This document shows positions 1 to 7,150 of a stretch of 21,199 nt of DNA, piece after piece. The notes beneath the pieces are model-generated. The model was given only the letters and a program-made list of their open reading frames with translations. It was not told the DNA's origin and did no database searches. This DNA comes from JADYZU01 sp964443055 (lineage in GTDB: Bacteria > Pseudomonadota > Alphaproteobacteria > Rhodobacterales > Rhodobacteraceae). Within the stretch, counting starts at the first letter, position 1; each line of letters opens with the position of its first letter. The position numbers and the translations under genes were made by a program. The DNA is taken from positions 1-21,199 of the forward strand of contig CAYUBT010000024.1 of NCBI GenBank assembly GCA_964443055.1, read 5' to 3'.

Positions 1-248
1 TAATGGGTGAAGGTCGGCGTGCAATGTCCCGCATTGCGGCCCGATCCGCCATAGCCGACCTCCTCGCGCTCGAGCAGGGTGAGCGACGCGCCGGATCTGG
101 CCAGTTCCAGCGCGGTGGTCAGCCCCGTATAGCCCGCGCCGACGACACAGACATCGGCCTGCGCCTCGCCACGCAGGGGCTCCATCCCGGGGGTAGGTGT
201 TGCGGTCGCATGCCAGAGCGAGGTCTCGAATGGAGAGAAGCGTGCCAT
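1..248 (-). CDS. FAD-dependent oxidoreductase (DAO family), N-terminal part
   Basis: This is the first 82 codons of a flavin oxidoreductase; the rest lies beyond the window edge, so it is partial rather than broken. The N-terminus carries a Rossmann dinucleotide-binding motif GAGYTG at residues 37-42, after a short lead-in and a hydrophobic strand (ADVCVV). An acidic residue about 20 residues further on ends the second strand (TLLERE), and SGRNAGH follows at about 69-75. That arrangement is typical of D-amino-acid-oxidase-like and PuuB-like amine oxidoreductases. The ATG shares one base with the TGA of the upstream permease (TGATG), and a purine-rich GAGGGGGG sits just upstream, which supports this start. 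Its place at the end of an importer operon suggests it oxidises the imported compound or a derivative. The substrate is unknown. It is distinct in sequence from the other oxidoreductase of the same operon at 3893-5224. Confidence 0.85.
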   Translation of the reverse strand, partial: MARFSPFETSLWHATATPTPGMEPLRGEAQADVCVVGAGYTGLTTALELARSGASLTLLEREEVGYGGSGRNAGHCTPTFTH

Positions 249-1135
249 CACACCCCCCTCTGGTCGGCGCGTGCGTCGAGCGCATCGCGCAGCCCGTCTC
301 CGACGAAGTTGATGGCCGTCACCGCAAGCGTGATCGCCAGGCCCGGGACAATGGCGAGCCAGGGGGCTGAATCGAGATATTGCTGGGCGTTGTTGAGCAT
401 GTTGCCCCAGCTTGGCAGCGGCGGCTGGATGCCGTAGCCGAGGAAGCTGATATAGGCTTCCATGAGGATCGCGCGGGCCACAGTCAGCGTCGCGGCCACG
501 ATGATCGGCCCCATGACATTGGGCAGGATCTCGCGAAACATGATATGCGCACGCGACAGGCCCAGCATCCGGGCGGCCATGACGAAATCGCGGTCGCGCT
601 GCGATTTTACCTCGGCCTCGACGATGCGGGCGACTTCCATCCAGCTCGTCACGGCGATGATGAGGGTGATCATGGCCGCCGAGGGCTTGATGAAGGCGGC
701 CAGCACCAGCAGCAGGAAGATCGCCGGAAAGGCGAGGAAGGCGTCGACGATCCGCATGAGCACCGCGCCGGTGCGCCCGCCGAGATAGCCCGCGACCACG
801 CCCACGAGCGTTCCGAATATCGTCGAGATCAGCATCGCGAAGAAGCCGACGGCAAGCGAGGTCTGCCCGGCGACGAACAGCCGCGCCGCAATGTCGCGGC
901 CGAGCGGGTCGGTGCCGAAGAAATGCAGCCCCGTTCCAGGCGGTGCGAACCGCGCGCGCAGGTCGATGTAAAGTTCGTCGTAGGGCAGGAGCCAGGGTCC
1001 GACGAAACAGGCGAGCGTGAGCGCGACGATCATCACCAGACCGATCAGCGCCAGCCGGTTGCGGCGGAAGCGGCGTATGGCGCGGCTGTTCCAGAAGCTT
1101 TCGCGTGCGGGCAGGGCGGCGGGGGCGGCTGTCAT
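248..1135 (-). CDS. ABC transporter permease, DppC/OppC type
   Basis: Inner-membrane permease of a peptide/nickel/opine-type importer, 295 residues with this start. An N-terminal basic stretch leads into the first membrane span (about 28-50). The OppC-type signature HFFGTDPLGRD follows at about 71-81, then several more hydrophobic spans. The EAA loop that contacts the ATPase (around AARMLGLSRAHI) lies at about 187-198. The open frame extends 14 codons further upstream. The ATG at 1135 is preferred because it follows the stop of the partner permease by 4 bases and has GGAG about 7 bases upstream. The stop overlaps the start of the following oxidoreductase by one base. It should pair with the permease at 1140-2090. 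The ATPase genes are not in the window and could lie beyond position 1. Family assignment is firm; transported substrate is unknown. Confidence 0.93.
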   Translation of the reverse strand: MTAAPAALPARESFWNSRAIRRFRRNRLALIGLVMIVALTLACFVGPWLLPYDELYIDLRARFAPPGTGLHFFGTDPLGRDIAARLFVAGQTSLAVGFFAMLISTIFGTLVGVVAGYLGGRTGAVLMRIVDAFLAFPAIFLLLVLAAFIKPSAAMITLIIAVTSWMEVARIVEAEVKSQRDRDFVMAARMLGLSRAHIMFREILPNVMGPIIVAATLTVARAILMEAYISFLGYGIQPPLPSWGNMLNNAQQYLDSAPWLAIVPGLAITLAVTAINFVGDGLRDALDARADQRGV

Positions 1136-1139
1136 GGGC

Positions 1140-2090
1140 TCACTCCAGCCGGATGCGCGGATCGACCAGCGCGACAAGGATGTCGGCCAGCAGGTTGGAG
1201 AAGATCACCATCAGGGCCGAGAACATCAGCAGCCCCATGATGACCGGGTAATCGTTGTAGCCAAGGCTGTCGAGCAACAGCCGTCCCATGCCGGGCCAGG
1301 TGAAGACGGTCTCGGTCACCAGCGCGCCGCCCAGCAGCGAGGGAAGCTGCAGCCCTGTGAGCGCGATCATCGGAACCAGTGTGTTGCCCATGATGTGCTT
1401 GAACACGATCCGTCGCGATGTCAGTCCCTTGGCATGCGCGGTGCGGATGAAATCCTGCCCGAGCACGTCGAGTGTGGCCGAGCGCATGTAGCGGCTCCAG
1501 ATCGCTACATTGACGAGCGCGAGGACGATCGACGGCATGACGAGATGGATCGCGTAATCGCCGAACGAGCCGTCGCCGATGTTGTACATGTTGCCCGCAG
1601 GCAGCCAGCCCAGCCACAGCGAGAAGACATAGATCGCCACGAGGCCGAACCAGAAGGTCGGGATCGACAGTGCCACCATGGCGAAGACCGTCGAGGCATA
1701 GTCGAAGAACGATCCTGCGCGCATCGCGCTGCGGACCCCGATCCAGACGCCGATGACGATCGACAGCGCCATCGACGTTCCCATCAGCAGGAGTGTGGCG
1801 AAGAGATGGTCGCCGATGATCTCGAGCACGGGGCGGCCGTCACGGAAACTGTTGCCCCAGTCGCCCTGGAGAAGGCGCCAGAACCACTCGGCATACTGGA
1901 TGACGAGCGGGCGGTTCAGCCCCATCTGCTCGGCGATGCGGTCCAGTTCGTCCCTCGTCATGCCCGGTGTCAGCGCGAATTGCGACAGCGGCCCGCCAGG
2001 CGCGAGGTTCAGGACGAAGAAGCCGATCAGCGAGACCAGCACCAGCAGGACGATGCTCTGGCCAAGGCGGGAAAGCAGATATCGCGCCAT
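1140..2090 (-). CDS. ABC transporter permease, DppB/OppB type
   Basis: Inner-membrane permease of 316 residues, the usual length for this family. It begins with the typical short basic N-terminus and a long first span (about 10-30) ending in NLAPGGPL. A periplasmic stretch with GLNRP follows, then five further hydrophobic segments. The EAA-loop motif (IRTAHAKGLTSRRI) lies at about 215-228, and the conserved TETVFTWPGMGRLL at about 259-272. A GGAGG lies 5 bases upstream of the ATG, fixing the start. It is 74 bases downstream of the binding-protein gene, with a strong hairpin in between, and 4 bases upstream of the second permease. The two permeases would form the membrane channel of one importer. 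Confidence 0.94.
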   Translation of the reverse strand: MARYLLSRLGQSIVLLVLVSLIGFFVLNLAPGGPLSQFALTPGMTRDELDRIAEQMGLNRPLVIQYAEWFWRLLQGDWGNSFRDGRPVLEIIGDHLFATLLLMGTSMALSIVIGVWIGVRSAMRAGSFFDYASTVFAMVALSIPTFWFGLVAIYVFSLWLGWLPAGNMYNIGDGSFGDYAIHLVMPSIVLALVNVAIWSRYMRSATLDVLGQDFIRTAHAKGLTSRRIVFKHIMGNTLVPMIALTGLQLPSLLGGALVTETVFTWPGMGRLLLDSLGYNDYPVIMGLLMFSALMVIFSNLLADILVALVDPRIRLE

Positions 2091-2129
2091 TCAAGCCTCC
2101 GCTGTCACCCGTTGCGGATATGACGAGGT

Positions 2130-2158
2130 CCGGCCCGCCACGTCTTGTGGCGGGCCGG
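2130..2158 (-). other. Strong intercistronic hairpin between binding protein and permease genes
   Basis: A perfect 12-bp inverted repeat (2130-2141 with 2147-2158) encloses a 5-base loop in the 74-base gap between the binding-protein stop and the permease start. Transcribed on the minus strand it forms a very stable GC stem, but no U-run follows. It therefore looks less like a full terminator and more like a 3' stabilising or partial-termination structure. In many binding-protein importers such hairpins allow more binding protein than permease to be made; applying that here is inference. Confidence 0.6.
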
Positions 2159-2164
2159 GGAAGG

Positions 2165-3808
2165 TCAGGTCCAGCGCCAGGAGCGCAGGTTCCAGGTGTC
2201 GATGCGGTTGTTGATGTTGGGGGCATAGCCCTCGAGCCCGGTCTTGTAGCCCGGGATCACCGCATATTGGTAGATCGGCAGGAAGGGCAGGTCGTCGCGA
2301 ATTATCTCCTGCAAGCGCAGGTAGATCGGCAGCCGCTCCTCGGGGCTGAAGAGGCTGGCACCTTCGGCGAGCAGCGTGTCGACCTCGGGGTTGGCATAGG
2401 CCCAGTAGTTCTGCCCGGTGCCGCCGAGCGCCGGCGAGGCGTCGGAGCGGAAGAAGTCCGAGCAGTCCGGGTCCGGCCCGGCCAGCACGCTGAGCCCGAC
2501 AAGGGTTGTGTCATACTGGCCCATCGACCAGTAGTCGCCCCACATGACCGCAGGCGGCAGGTTCGAGATCTCGATCTCGACGCCGATCTCCTTCCAGACC
2601 TGCTGCACGAACTGCTGTACCTGCTCGCGCAACTCGTTGCCCGCGGTGGTCGAGTTCTTGAACGCCAGCCTCACGCCGTCCTTCTCGCGCACGCCATCGG
2701 CACCGCGCGCCCACCCGGCCTCGTCGAGAAGGGCGTTGGCTTTTTCAATGCTGAACTCGTGCTTCGGCAGGTCCGGGTTGTAGTAGTAGGATTCCTGCGG
2801 CATGAAAGTTTCGGTCTCGGGCGGGACGCCGTAGTAGAGCGCCTCGATGATCGACGGCTTGTCGAGCGCGAGATAGAGCGCCTGCCGCACCGCCGGGTCC
2901 TTGAACTGCGGCCGCTCCATGTTGAACTGGATCGACTCGAAGAACGGGCTGCCGACGATCTCGACCACGCGGTCGGGGAGGTTGCGGGCCTCCTCGTAGT
3001 GGTCGGGGCTGATCCATTGCAGCGCGATCACATCGATATCGCCGGACTTGAACTGGGTATACATCACCGTCATGTCGGGAATGTATTTGATGACCACGGT
3101 CTCGAGATACGGACCGTCGCCGAAATAATCGGCATTGGCGGCAAGCTCGATGTGGTCACCCGAGATGCGGTTCTTCCACTTGAAGGCACCGGTGCCGATG
3201 GGCGCGTTGTTGAAAGGTGCCTCGTTCGGATCGACCCCGTCGAAGGCATGTTTCGGCAGGATGAAGGTCGAGGCGAGGATCGCTGCAAAGGGTGCGTAAG
3301 CCTGATCGAGCCGCCAGGTGATCTCGGTCGGCGAGACCACGGTGATGTCGCGCACCAGCTCGGTGCCAACCCGACGCCAGGCACGGAAGTCGGGGTTGTT
3401 CAGCAGTTCGAGGGTGAACTTCACATCCTCGGCGGTGAACGGCTCGCCGTCATGCCATTTCACATCGTCGCGTAGCGTGATGCGCCATTCGAGCCCGTCG
3501 GGTGAGATGCCTCCGTTCTCGATGGTCGGCACTTCGGTGGCGAGCAGCGGATAGAAAGTGCCGTCGGTGTCCACGTCAAAGAGCGGGTCGAAGATGGCGT
3601 AATGGATGCCCTCGTCCACCTCGATATGCGGCAGATGCGGGTTGAAGACCGTCGGCTCCTGCGAGAAGCCGACGATCACCTGGCCCGAGGGCGCGTCCTG
3701 TGCGAAGGCGGCGCGCGGCCCGAAACCGGGTACTGCGGCGACGAGGCCCGCCGCTCCCATGAGGCCGAGCGTGTGCCTGCGATTAAGGGTGAAGTCACCG
3801 TTTTTCAT
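2165..3808 (-). CDS. Periplasmic solute-binding protein, family 5 (DppA/OppA/NikA-like)
   Basis: A 547-residue extracytoplasmic binding protein that would capture the solute for the two permeases downstream. The N-terminus has a twin-arginine-like signal: NRRHTLGL at about 9-16, a hydrophobic core with GLVAAVPGFG, and AFA before QD, predicting cleavage near residue 36. The mature part shows family-5 hallmarks: an early IFDPLFDVDTDG segment, WRITLRDDVKWHDGEPFTAEDV at about 107-128, and GTGAFKWK near the middle. The ATG is well supported by AGGAG 7 bases upstream. The SBP_bac_5 family binds peptides, opines, nickel chelates, glutathione and sugars, so specificity cannot be read directly. The flanking FAD oxidoreductases suggest an amino-acid-derived ligand. 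A Tat-type leader would imply export in a folded state, although Sec export is not excluded. Confidence 0.94.
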   Translation of the reverse strand: MKNGDFTLNRRHTLGLMGAAGLVAAVPGFGPRAAFAQDAPSGQVIVGFSQEPTVFNPHLPHIEVDEGIHYAIFDPLFDVDTDGTFYPLLATEVPTIENGGISPDGLEWRITLRDDVKWHDGEPFTAEDVKFTLELLNNPDFRAWRRVGTELVRDITVVSPTEITWRLDQAYAPFAAILASTFILPKHAFDGVDPNEAPFNNAPIGTGAFKWKNRISGDHIELAANADYFGDGPYLETVVIKYIPDMTVMYTQFKSGDIDVIALQWISPDHYEEARNLPDRVVEIVGSPFFESIQFNMERPQFKDPAVRQALYLALDKPSIIEALYYGVPPETETFMPQESYYYNPDLPKHEFSIEKANALLDEAGWARGADGVREKDGVRLAFKNSTTAGNELREQVQQFVQQVWKEIGVEIEISNLPPAVMWGDYWSMGQYDTTLVGLSVLAGPDPDCSDFFRSDASPALGGTGQNYWAYANPEVDTLLAEGASLFSPEERLPIYLRLQEIIRDDLPFLPIYQYAVIPGYKTGLEGYAPNINNRIDTWNLRSWRWT

Positions 3809-3860
3809 GAAGGTTCTCCTCTCTGTCCTGTTGCGCGGGTCCTGCCCGCCCCTCTTGTTT

Positions 3861-3880
3861 CCGGCCGGTCGCCCGGCCGG
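3861..3880 (-). other. GC-rich intercistronic hairpins upstream of the binding-protein gene
   Basis: An 8-bp perfect inverted repeat (CCGGCCGG arms, 4-base loop) lies 12 bases past the oxidoreductase stop and 53 bases before the binding-protein start. A second, smaller hairpin (5-bp stem, 3835-3839 with 3845-3849) lies between it and the Shine-Dalgarno. Neither is followed by a U-run on the minus strand. They may tune transcript processing or stability around the binding-protein cistron, and no promoter is evident here. Confidence 0.45.
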
Positions 3881-3892
3881 GTTGTCCGCGGA

Positions 3893-5224
3893 TCAGAATC
3901 CGCTGATGAGTTCGATCCGCGAACCGTCCGAGAACCGGGTGAAGCGGAATGCCGCCGGATCGACGACGGGCTCCGCCCCGGTCACCAGATCGGCCATGAG
4001 GCGGCCCGCCGCGGGTCCGATCCCGAAGCCGTGCCCCGAAAATCCCGAGGCGAGGTAGAAACCCGGCACCTGTTCTATCGGCGCGATGACGGGAACGGCG
4101 TCGGGCGTCACGTCGATGTAGCCGGCCCATCTCTGGGTGATTCCGGCACTCTCCAGCACCGGAAAGGCCCGCCGGGCCTGTGCGAGCGCCTTCTCGGAGA
4201 GCCTCTTGTTCGGTGGAGGATCGAGGACGCGATTGTATTCGAAGGGACTCGGCTCGTCGAGCGCCCAGCGCCGGGGCAGGCGCGCCTCGTCGAGGAAGGA
4301 CCAGCCGACCCGGAAGAGGAGCGAGCGCCACTCCTTGGTAAGCGCGGGCAGGAAGGCGCGGGCGTAGCGGAAGCTCTTGGGGACGATGCGCACGATGTTC
4401 TCGTGTCCCGAGGCAATGGTATAGCCGCCGTCCGCGCGTTTGCGGATGGCGAAGTCGCGGTGCCAGATCGCCTGTTCCGGCCCGCCCGCCACGGGTGTGG
4501 TGCGCAGCACCGAATTCATGACCTTGAGCTGCGGGAAATCGATGCCCACGTTGCCCGCGAACAGGTTCGACCAGGCCCCCCCGGCAAGGACCACGGCACT
4601 GCAGCGAACCGGTCCGCGTTCCGTGACCACGCCGCTGACGCGCCCGCCCGATGTCTCGATCCCGCGCACGGCGCATTCGGTCAGGAGATGCGCGCCCCGG
4701 TCACGCGCGGCCTCGGCGATGGCGGGGGCGGCGAGTTGCGGTTCGGCGCGGCCATCGACGGCGGTGAACAGCCCGCCCTTCACATCGAGGTTGCTGCCCG
4801 GAAACATCTCGCTGATCTCGCGCCCGGAAAGCATCCGTCCCTGCAACTGATAGGGGGCAAGCTGTTCGTTCCAGCGTGCATGTTCCTCGACCTCGCGGTC
4901 GGTCGCGCAGGAGAAGAGGATGCCGCTGCGCCGGTAGCCGGTTTCGCGCCCGATGCGTTCGTCGAGCCCCGCCCACATGCGCAGTGCCTCGGCCATGAGC
5001 GGCACTTCGCGCGGATCGCGCCGGCCGATGCGCACCCAGCCCCAGTTGCGGCTCGACTGTTCCTGGCCGATCCCGCCCTTTTCGCACAGCGCGACCCTGT
5101 GCCCGCGGTCGGCCAGTTCGAGCGCGGTCGAGGCCCCGACGATCCCGCCGCCGATGACCACGACATCGACCTCGGCAGGCAGGTCGGTATCGCCATGAAC
5201 GGGGGTGACGCGTGGGCCGGGCAT
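3893..5224 (-). CDS. FAD-dependent oxidoreductase (DAO family), amine/amino-acid type
   Basis: A 443-residue flavoprotein predicted to oxidise the C-N bond of an amino acid, secondary amine or opine-like compound in the cytoplasm. The N-terminus has the FAD Rossmann motif GGGIVG at about 25-30, with an acidic residue near 48 (LCEKG) ending the second strand. SSRNWGWVRIGRRDP follows at about 57-71. The C-terminal GFSGHGFGIGPAAGRLMADL segment is the usual second flavin-contact region of the DAO fold. The ATG overlaps the upstream dehydrogenase stop by one base (TGATG), with GAGGA about 9 bases upstream. The binding protein follows after 84 bases. It is not SoxB: it lacks the RHDA region expected for covalent FMN. 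DadA-like, sarcosine-oxidase-like or opine-oxidase-like substrates are all possible. Confidence 0.9.
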   Translation of the reverse strand: MPGPRVTPVHGDTDLPAEVDVVVIGGGIVGASTALELADRGHRVALCEKGGIGQEQSSRNWGWVRIGRRDPREVPLMAEALRMWAGLDERIGRETGYRRSGILFSCATDREVEEHARWNEQLAPYQLQGRMLSGREISEMFPGSNLDVKGGLFTAVDGRAEPQLAAPAIAEAARDRGAHLLTECAVRGIETSGGRVSGVVTERGPVRCSAVVLAGGAWSNLFAGNVGIDFPQLKVMNSVLRTTPVAGGPEQAIWHRDFAIRKRADGGYTIASGHENIVRIVPKSFRYARAFLPALTKEWRSLLFRVGWSFLDEARLPRRWALDEPSPFEYNRVLDPPPNKRLSEKALAQARRAFPVLESAGITQRWAGYIDVTPDAVPVIAPIEQVPGFYLASGFSGHGFGIGPAAGRLMADLVTGAEPVVDPAAFRFTRFSDGSRIELISGF

Positions 5225-5937
5225 CAGAAGCTTTCCTCAAGCCGACAGTTGATGGCGAATTCGGCGACGCTGGCCTCGTTCGGCAGGTCGATCAGCATGG
5301 CGATGATCCGGGCAAGGTCGCGTGCATCGGTCATCTTTTGCGGGGAGCGGTCGCTGACGGCGCGGCCCATGTCGGTGGAGACCAGACCGGGACAGACGGC
5401 CGTGGCGCGGATGCCGCTGTCGAATCCGGCATGGCGCAGTGCATGGGCGAGGCCGGTTACCGCGAATTTCGACACCGAATAGGCACCCATCGCCGCTGCT
5501 TTCACCCGCTTTCCCGAAAGTGACGAGAGGATGATGACCCGTCCGGCCCCGTGTGCCGAAAGATCGTCCCAGACCGCGCGCGCAAGGCGCTGCGGCGCAA
5601 GGACATTCACGGCGATCATTTCGTCCATCTGCGCCTCACCCACCTCGATCACGCTGCCCTTATGGGCGATTCCGGCGTTGGCGATGATACTGTCGATCGC
5701 GCCGAACCGCTCGCGCGCACTGGCGGCCCAGGCCATTTCGGCCCCGGGCTCGGCGGCGTCATAGGTGGCGACATGCAGCCGCTCGCGATGGGGGGCGAGG
5801 TCCGGTGCGCCTGCCCAGTCAGGCACGGCCCCGTCGCGGATACCGACCGAGACATTCCAGCCGAGCCCGAGCAGATGCAGCGCAGCGGCCGCGCCGATCC
5901 CGCGTCGCGCCCCGGAAACAAGCGTCGTGCGTATCAC
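5224..5937 (-). CDS. Short-chain dehydrogenase/reductase (SDR family)
   Basis: A 237-residue classical SDR, likely a soluble NAD(P)-dependent oxidoreductase acting on a hydroxyl or carbonyl group. The cofactor motif appears as GARRGIG at about 9-15, the NAG motif at 87-89, serines around 138-139 (ILSSLSG), the catalytic pair YSVSK (Tyr153, Lys157), and PG at about 183-184. All core catalytic positions are present. The frame begins with GTG at 5937, which forms a GTGA overlap of four bases with the stop of the regulator gene; a GGGG-containing purine patch lies upstream. The stop overlaps the next start by one base. This packing argues that it works on the same compound as the oxidoreductases. 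The exact reaction is unknown. Confidence 0.9.
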   Translation of the reverse strand: MIRTTLVSGARRGIGAAAALHLLGLGWNVSVGIRDGAVPDWAGAPDLAPHRERLHVATYDAAEPGAEMAWAASARERFGAIDSIIANAGIAHKGSVIEVGEAQMDEMIAVNVLAPQRLARAVWDDLSAHGAGRVIILSSLSGKRVKAAAMGAYSVSKFAVTGLAHALRHAGFDSGIRATAVCPGLVSTDMGRAVSDRSPQKMTDARDLARIIAMLIDLPNEASVAEFAINCRLEESF

Positions 5938-6464
5938 CTGGTCACCCCTGTCCCGGCGGCGGACATTCCCAGATAGACCCGCTGAAGAATCGCCAGAAAA
6001 GGGGCCCGGTCCTCGGGCGTCAGGATGTCCTGATAGAACTGTTCCTCATGTTCGGCGATGATCTTGCGGAGCCGGGCGGCAAGGGCGGCGCCCTTCGTGG
6101 TGATGCTCAGCTCGCTGGCCCGGCTGTCATCGGCGGCGACACGGCGCGCGATGAGGCCGTGAGAATGAAATCTGCCGAGGATCCTCGTGACATGGGCGCG
6201 GTCCTTGTGGATCCGGTCGGCAAGCATCGAGGGGCGGATGCCGGGATGGCTGTCGATGAGAAGCAGGCAGCTGATGTAGCCCTTGCCGCGTGTCAGTTCG
6301 AGCCCGTGCAGTCGGTGATTGAGGTCACGGGCGATCATCAGATCGAGCAGGCGAATATGAAAGCTGACGGTATCGCCCAGCATGTCCAGAGAGCCGGACG
6401 GATCCCGCAGATCGGCGATGTCAAGACTATCCGGACTGCGCATCGGCCTGCCGGTCCCCCCCAA
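5934..6464 (-). CDS. MarR-family transcriptional regulator
   Basis: A winged-helix regulator of up to 176 residues, probably a ligand-responsive repressor of the operon it heads. A helical dimerisation segment precedes a winged HTH at about 75-126: RPSMLADRIHKDRAHVTRIL contains the recognition helix, and RRVAADDSRASELSITTKG matches the MarR wing with its D-x-R-A core. A C-terminal helix follows. The longest start is TTG at 6464, which has AGGAG/AGGAAG at good spacing. An ATG at 6443 would give 169 residues but has no clear ribosome-binding site, so the choice is uncertain. The gene overlaps the dehydrogenase by four bases and is the first gene of the unit, so autoregulation is likely. Confidence 0.88.
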   Translation of the reverse strand: MGGTGRPMRSPDSLDIADLRDPSGSLDMLGDTVSFHIRLLDLMIARDLNHRLHGLELTRGKGYISCLLLIDSHPGIRPSMLADRIHKDRAHVTRILGRFHSHGLIARRVAADDSRASELSITTKGAALAARLRKIIAEHEEQFYQDILTPEDRAPFLAILQRVYLGMSAAGTGVTR

Positions 6465-6482
6465 GTCTTCCTCTCCTAGCGA

Positions 6483-6514
6483 AAATGGTAGACAGGATCA
6501 ATTAACTTCTGACG
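6483..6514 (-). promoter_or_regulatory. AT-rich candidate promoter/operator upstream of the marR-led operon
   Basis: The gap between soxG and the regulator gene contains one clearly AT-richer stretch in otherwise very GC-rich DNA (around TTAATTGATC on the minus strand). It ends about 20-40 bases before the regulator start. It is the natural place for the operon promoter and a MarR operator. No convincing -35/-10 pair or clean palindrome could be assigned, so only the region is called. Confidence 0.3.
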
Positions 6515-6545
6515 TGGCCTCAACCGCGCGTTGCCGCAGGCTGCG

Positions 6546-6561
6546 CGGCCGGGGCCGGCCG
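6546..6561 (-). terminator. Possible terminator hairpin after soxG
   Basis: A CGGCCGG / CCGGCCG inverted repeat with a 2-base centre lies about 65 bases past the soxG stop and before the candidate promoter of the next operon. The position suits a transcript end, but no U-run follows on the minus strand, so intrinsic termination would be weak. Confidence 0.3.
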
Positions 6562-6625
6562 GAAACATGTCGGGCAGGCGATGCACGGCCTGATCGACAC
6601 CTACAGCCGATCCCGCGCCCTGCGC

Positions 6626-7150
6626 TCAGGACTCGAGTGCGGCCTCGATCCATGCCCAGACATGGGCGGCCAGCCCGCGCTCGACATGAAGCCGCAACAG
6701 GTCGTTGCGCTCATGCGCGTAGAGCGTCGCCCTGAAATCGGCAAAGGTGACGAGGGCCGAGGGGGAGGGGCCGGTATCTTCCAGCGTGGTCGCCCGCGAC
6801 AGCAGGACGGGCAGGCCGTCACCCGAGAGTTCGAACACCTGATCCGCGCCGCCGGTGCGGGTCAGGGCGAATCCTGCCTCGTTCCAGCCGTCCCGCACAT
6901 TGTCCGGCAGGGGTCCCACGGCCAGCAGCCGGTCCCGGGCGAGGCGGATCGTGTAGGATTCGCTCGTGACCAGCCCCAGCGCACCCGCACCCTGCGGATC
7001 AAGGCCGGTCGCCGCGCCAAAGGCGGCGAGATTGCCGCTGATGACGGCCTGGTCCGGCAGGTCGATCGCGCGGATGCGGGTATCGGCCTTGTCGATCAGG
7101 GCATCGGCCCAGTCCGGCACGGGCGCGAGTTTGACGGTGGACTCAGACAT
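6626..7150 (-). CDS. soxG: Sarcosine oxidase, gamma subunit
   Basis: A 174-residue subunit of heterotetrameric sarcosine oxidase; the gamma chain is a small structural subunit related to the folate-binding (GcvT-like) fold. The protein shows the alternating hydrophobic pattern of that fold, including DQAVISGNLAAFGAATGL near the start, and ends with LHVERGLAAHVWAWIEAAL, a usual SoxG C-terminal helix. The open frame runs further upstream, but the ATG at 7150 is chosen: it overlaps the soxA end by 8 bases and has GGGGGAG at suitable spacing. Sequence conservation in this family is low, so the assignment rests strongly on its place right after soxA in the order B-D-A-G. Confidence 0.88.
   Translation of the reverse strand: MSESTVKLAPVPDWADALIDKADTRIRAIDLPDQAVISGNLAAFGAATGLDPQGAGALGLVTSESYTIRLARDRLLAVGPLPDNVRDGWNEAGFALTRTGGADQVFELSGDGLPVLLSRATTLEDTGPSPSALVTFADFRATLYAHERNDLLRLHVERGLAAHVWAWIEAALES

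Noticed and set aside
1..248. Truncated pseudogene of an oxidoreductase
   Set aside because: The frame is open to the window edge with a good start and intact FAD motif, so it is cut only by the window.
3602..5482. Long plus-strand frames opposite the importer and oxidoreductase genes, and similar ones at 1967-3475, 10028-11440, 14463-16439, 16876-18171 and 19662-21113
   Set aside because: All lie antisense to well-supported genes and show the composition expected of third-position GC shadows; none has a recognisable motif.
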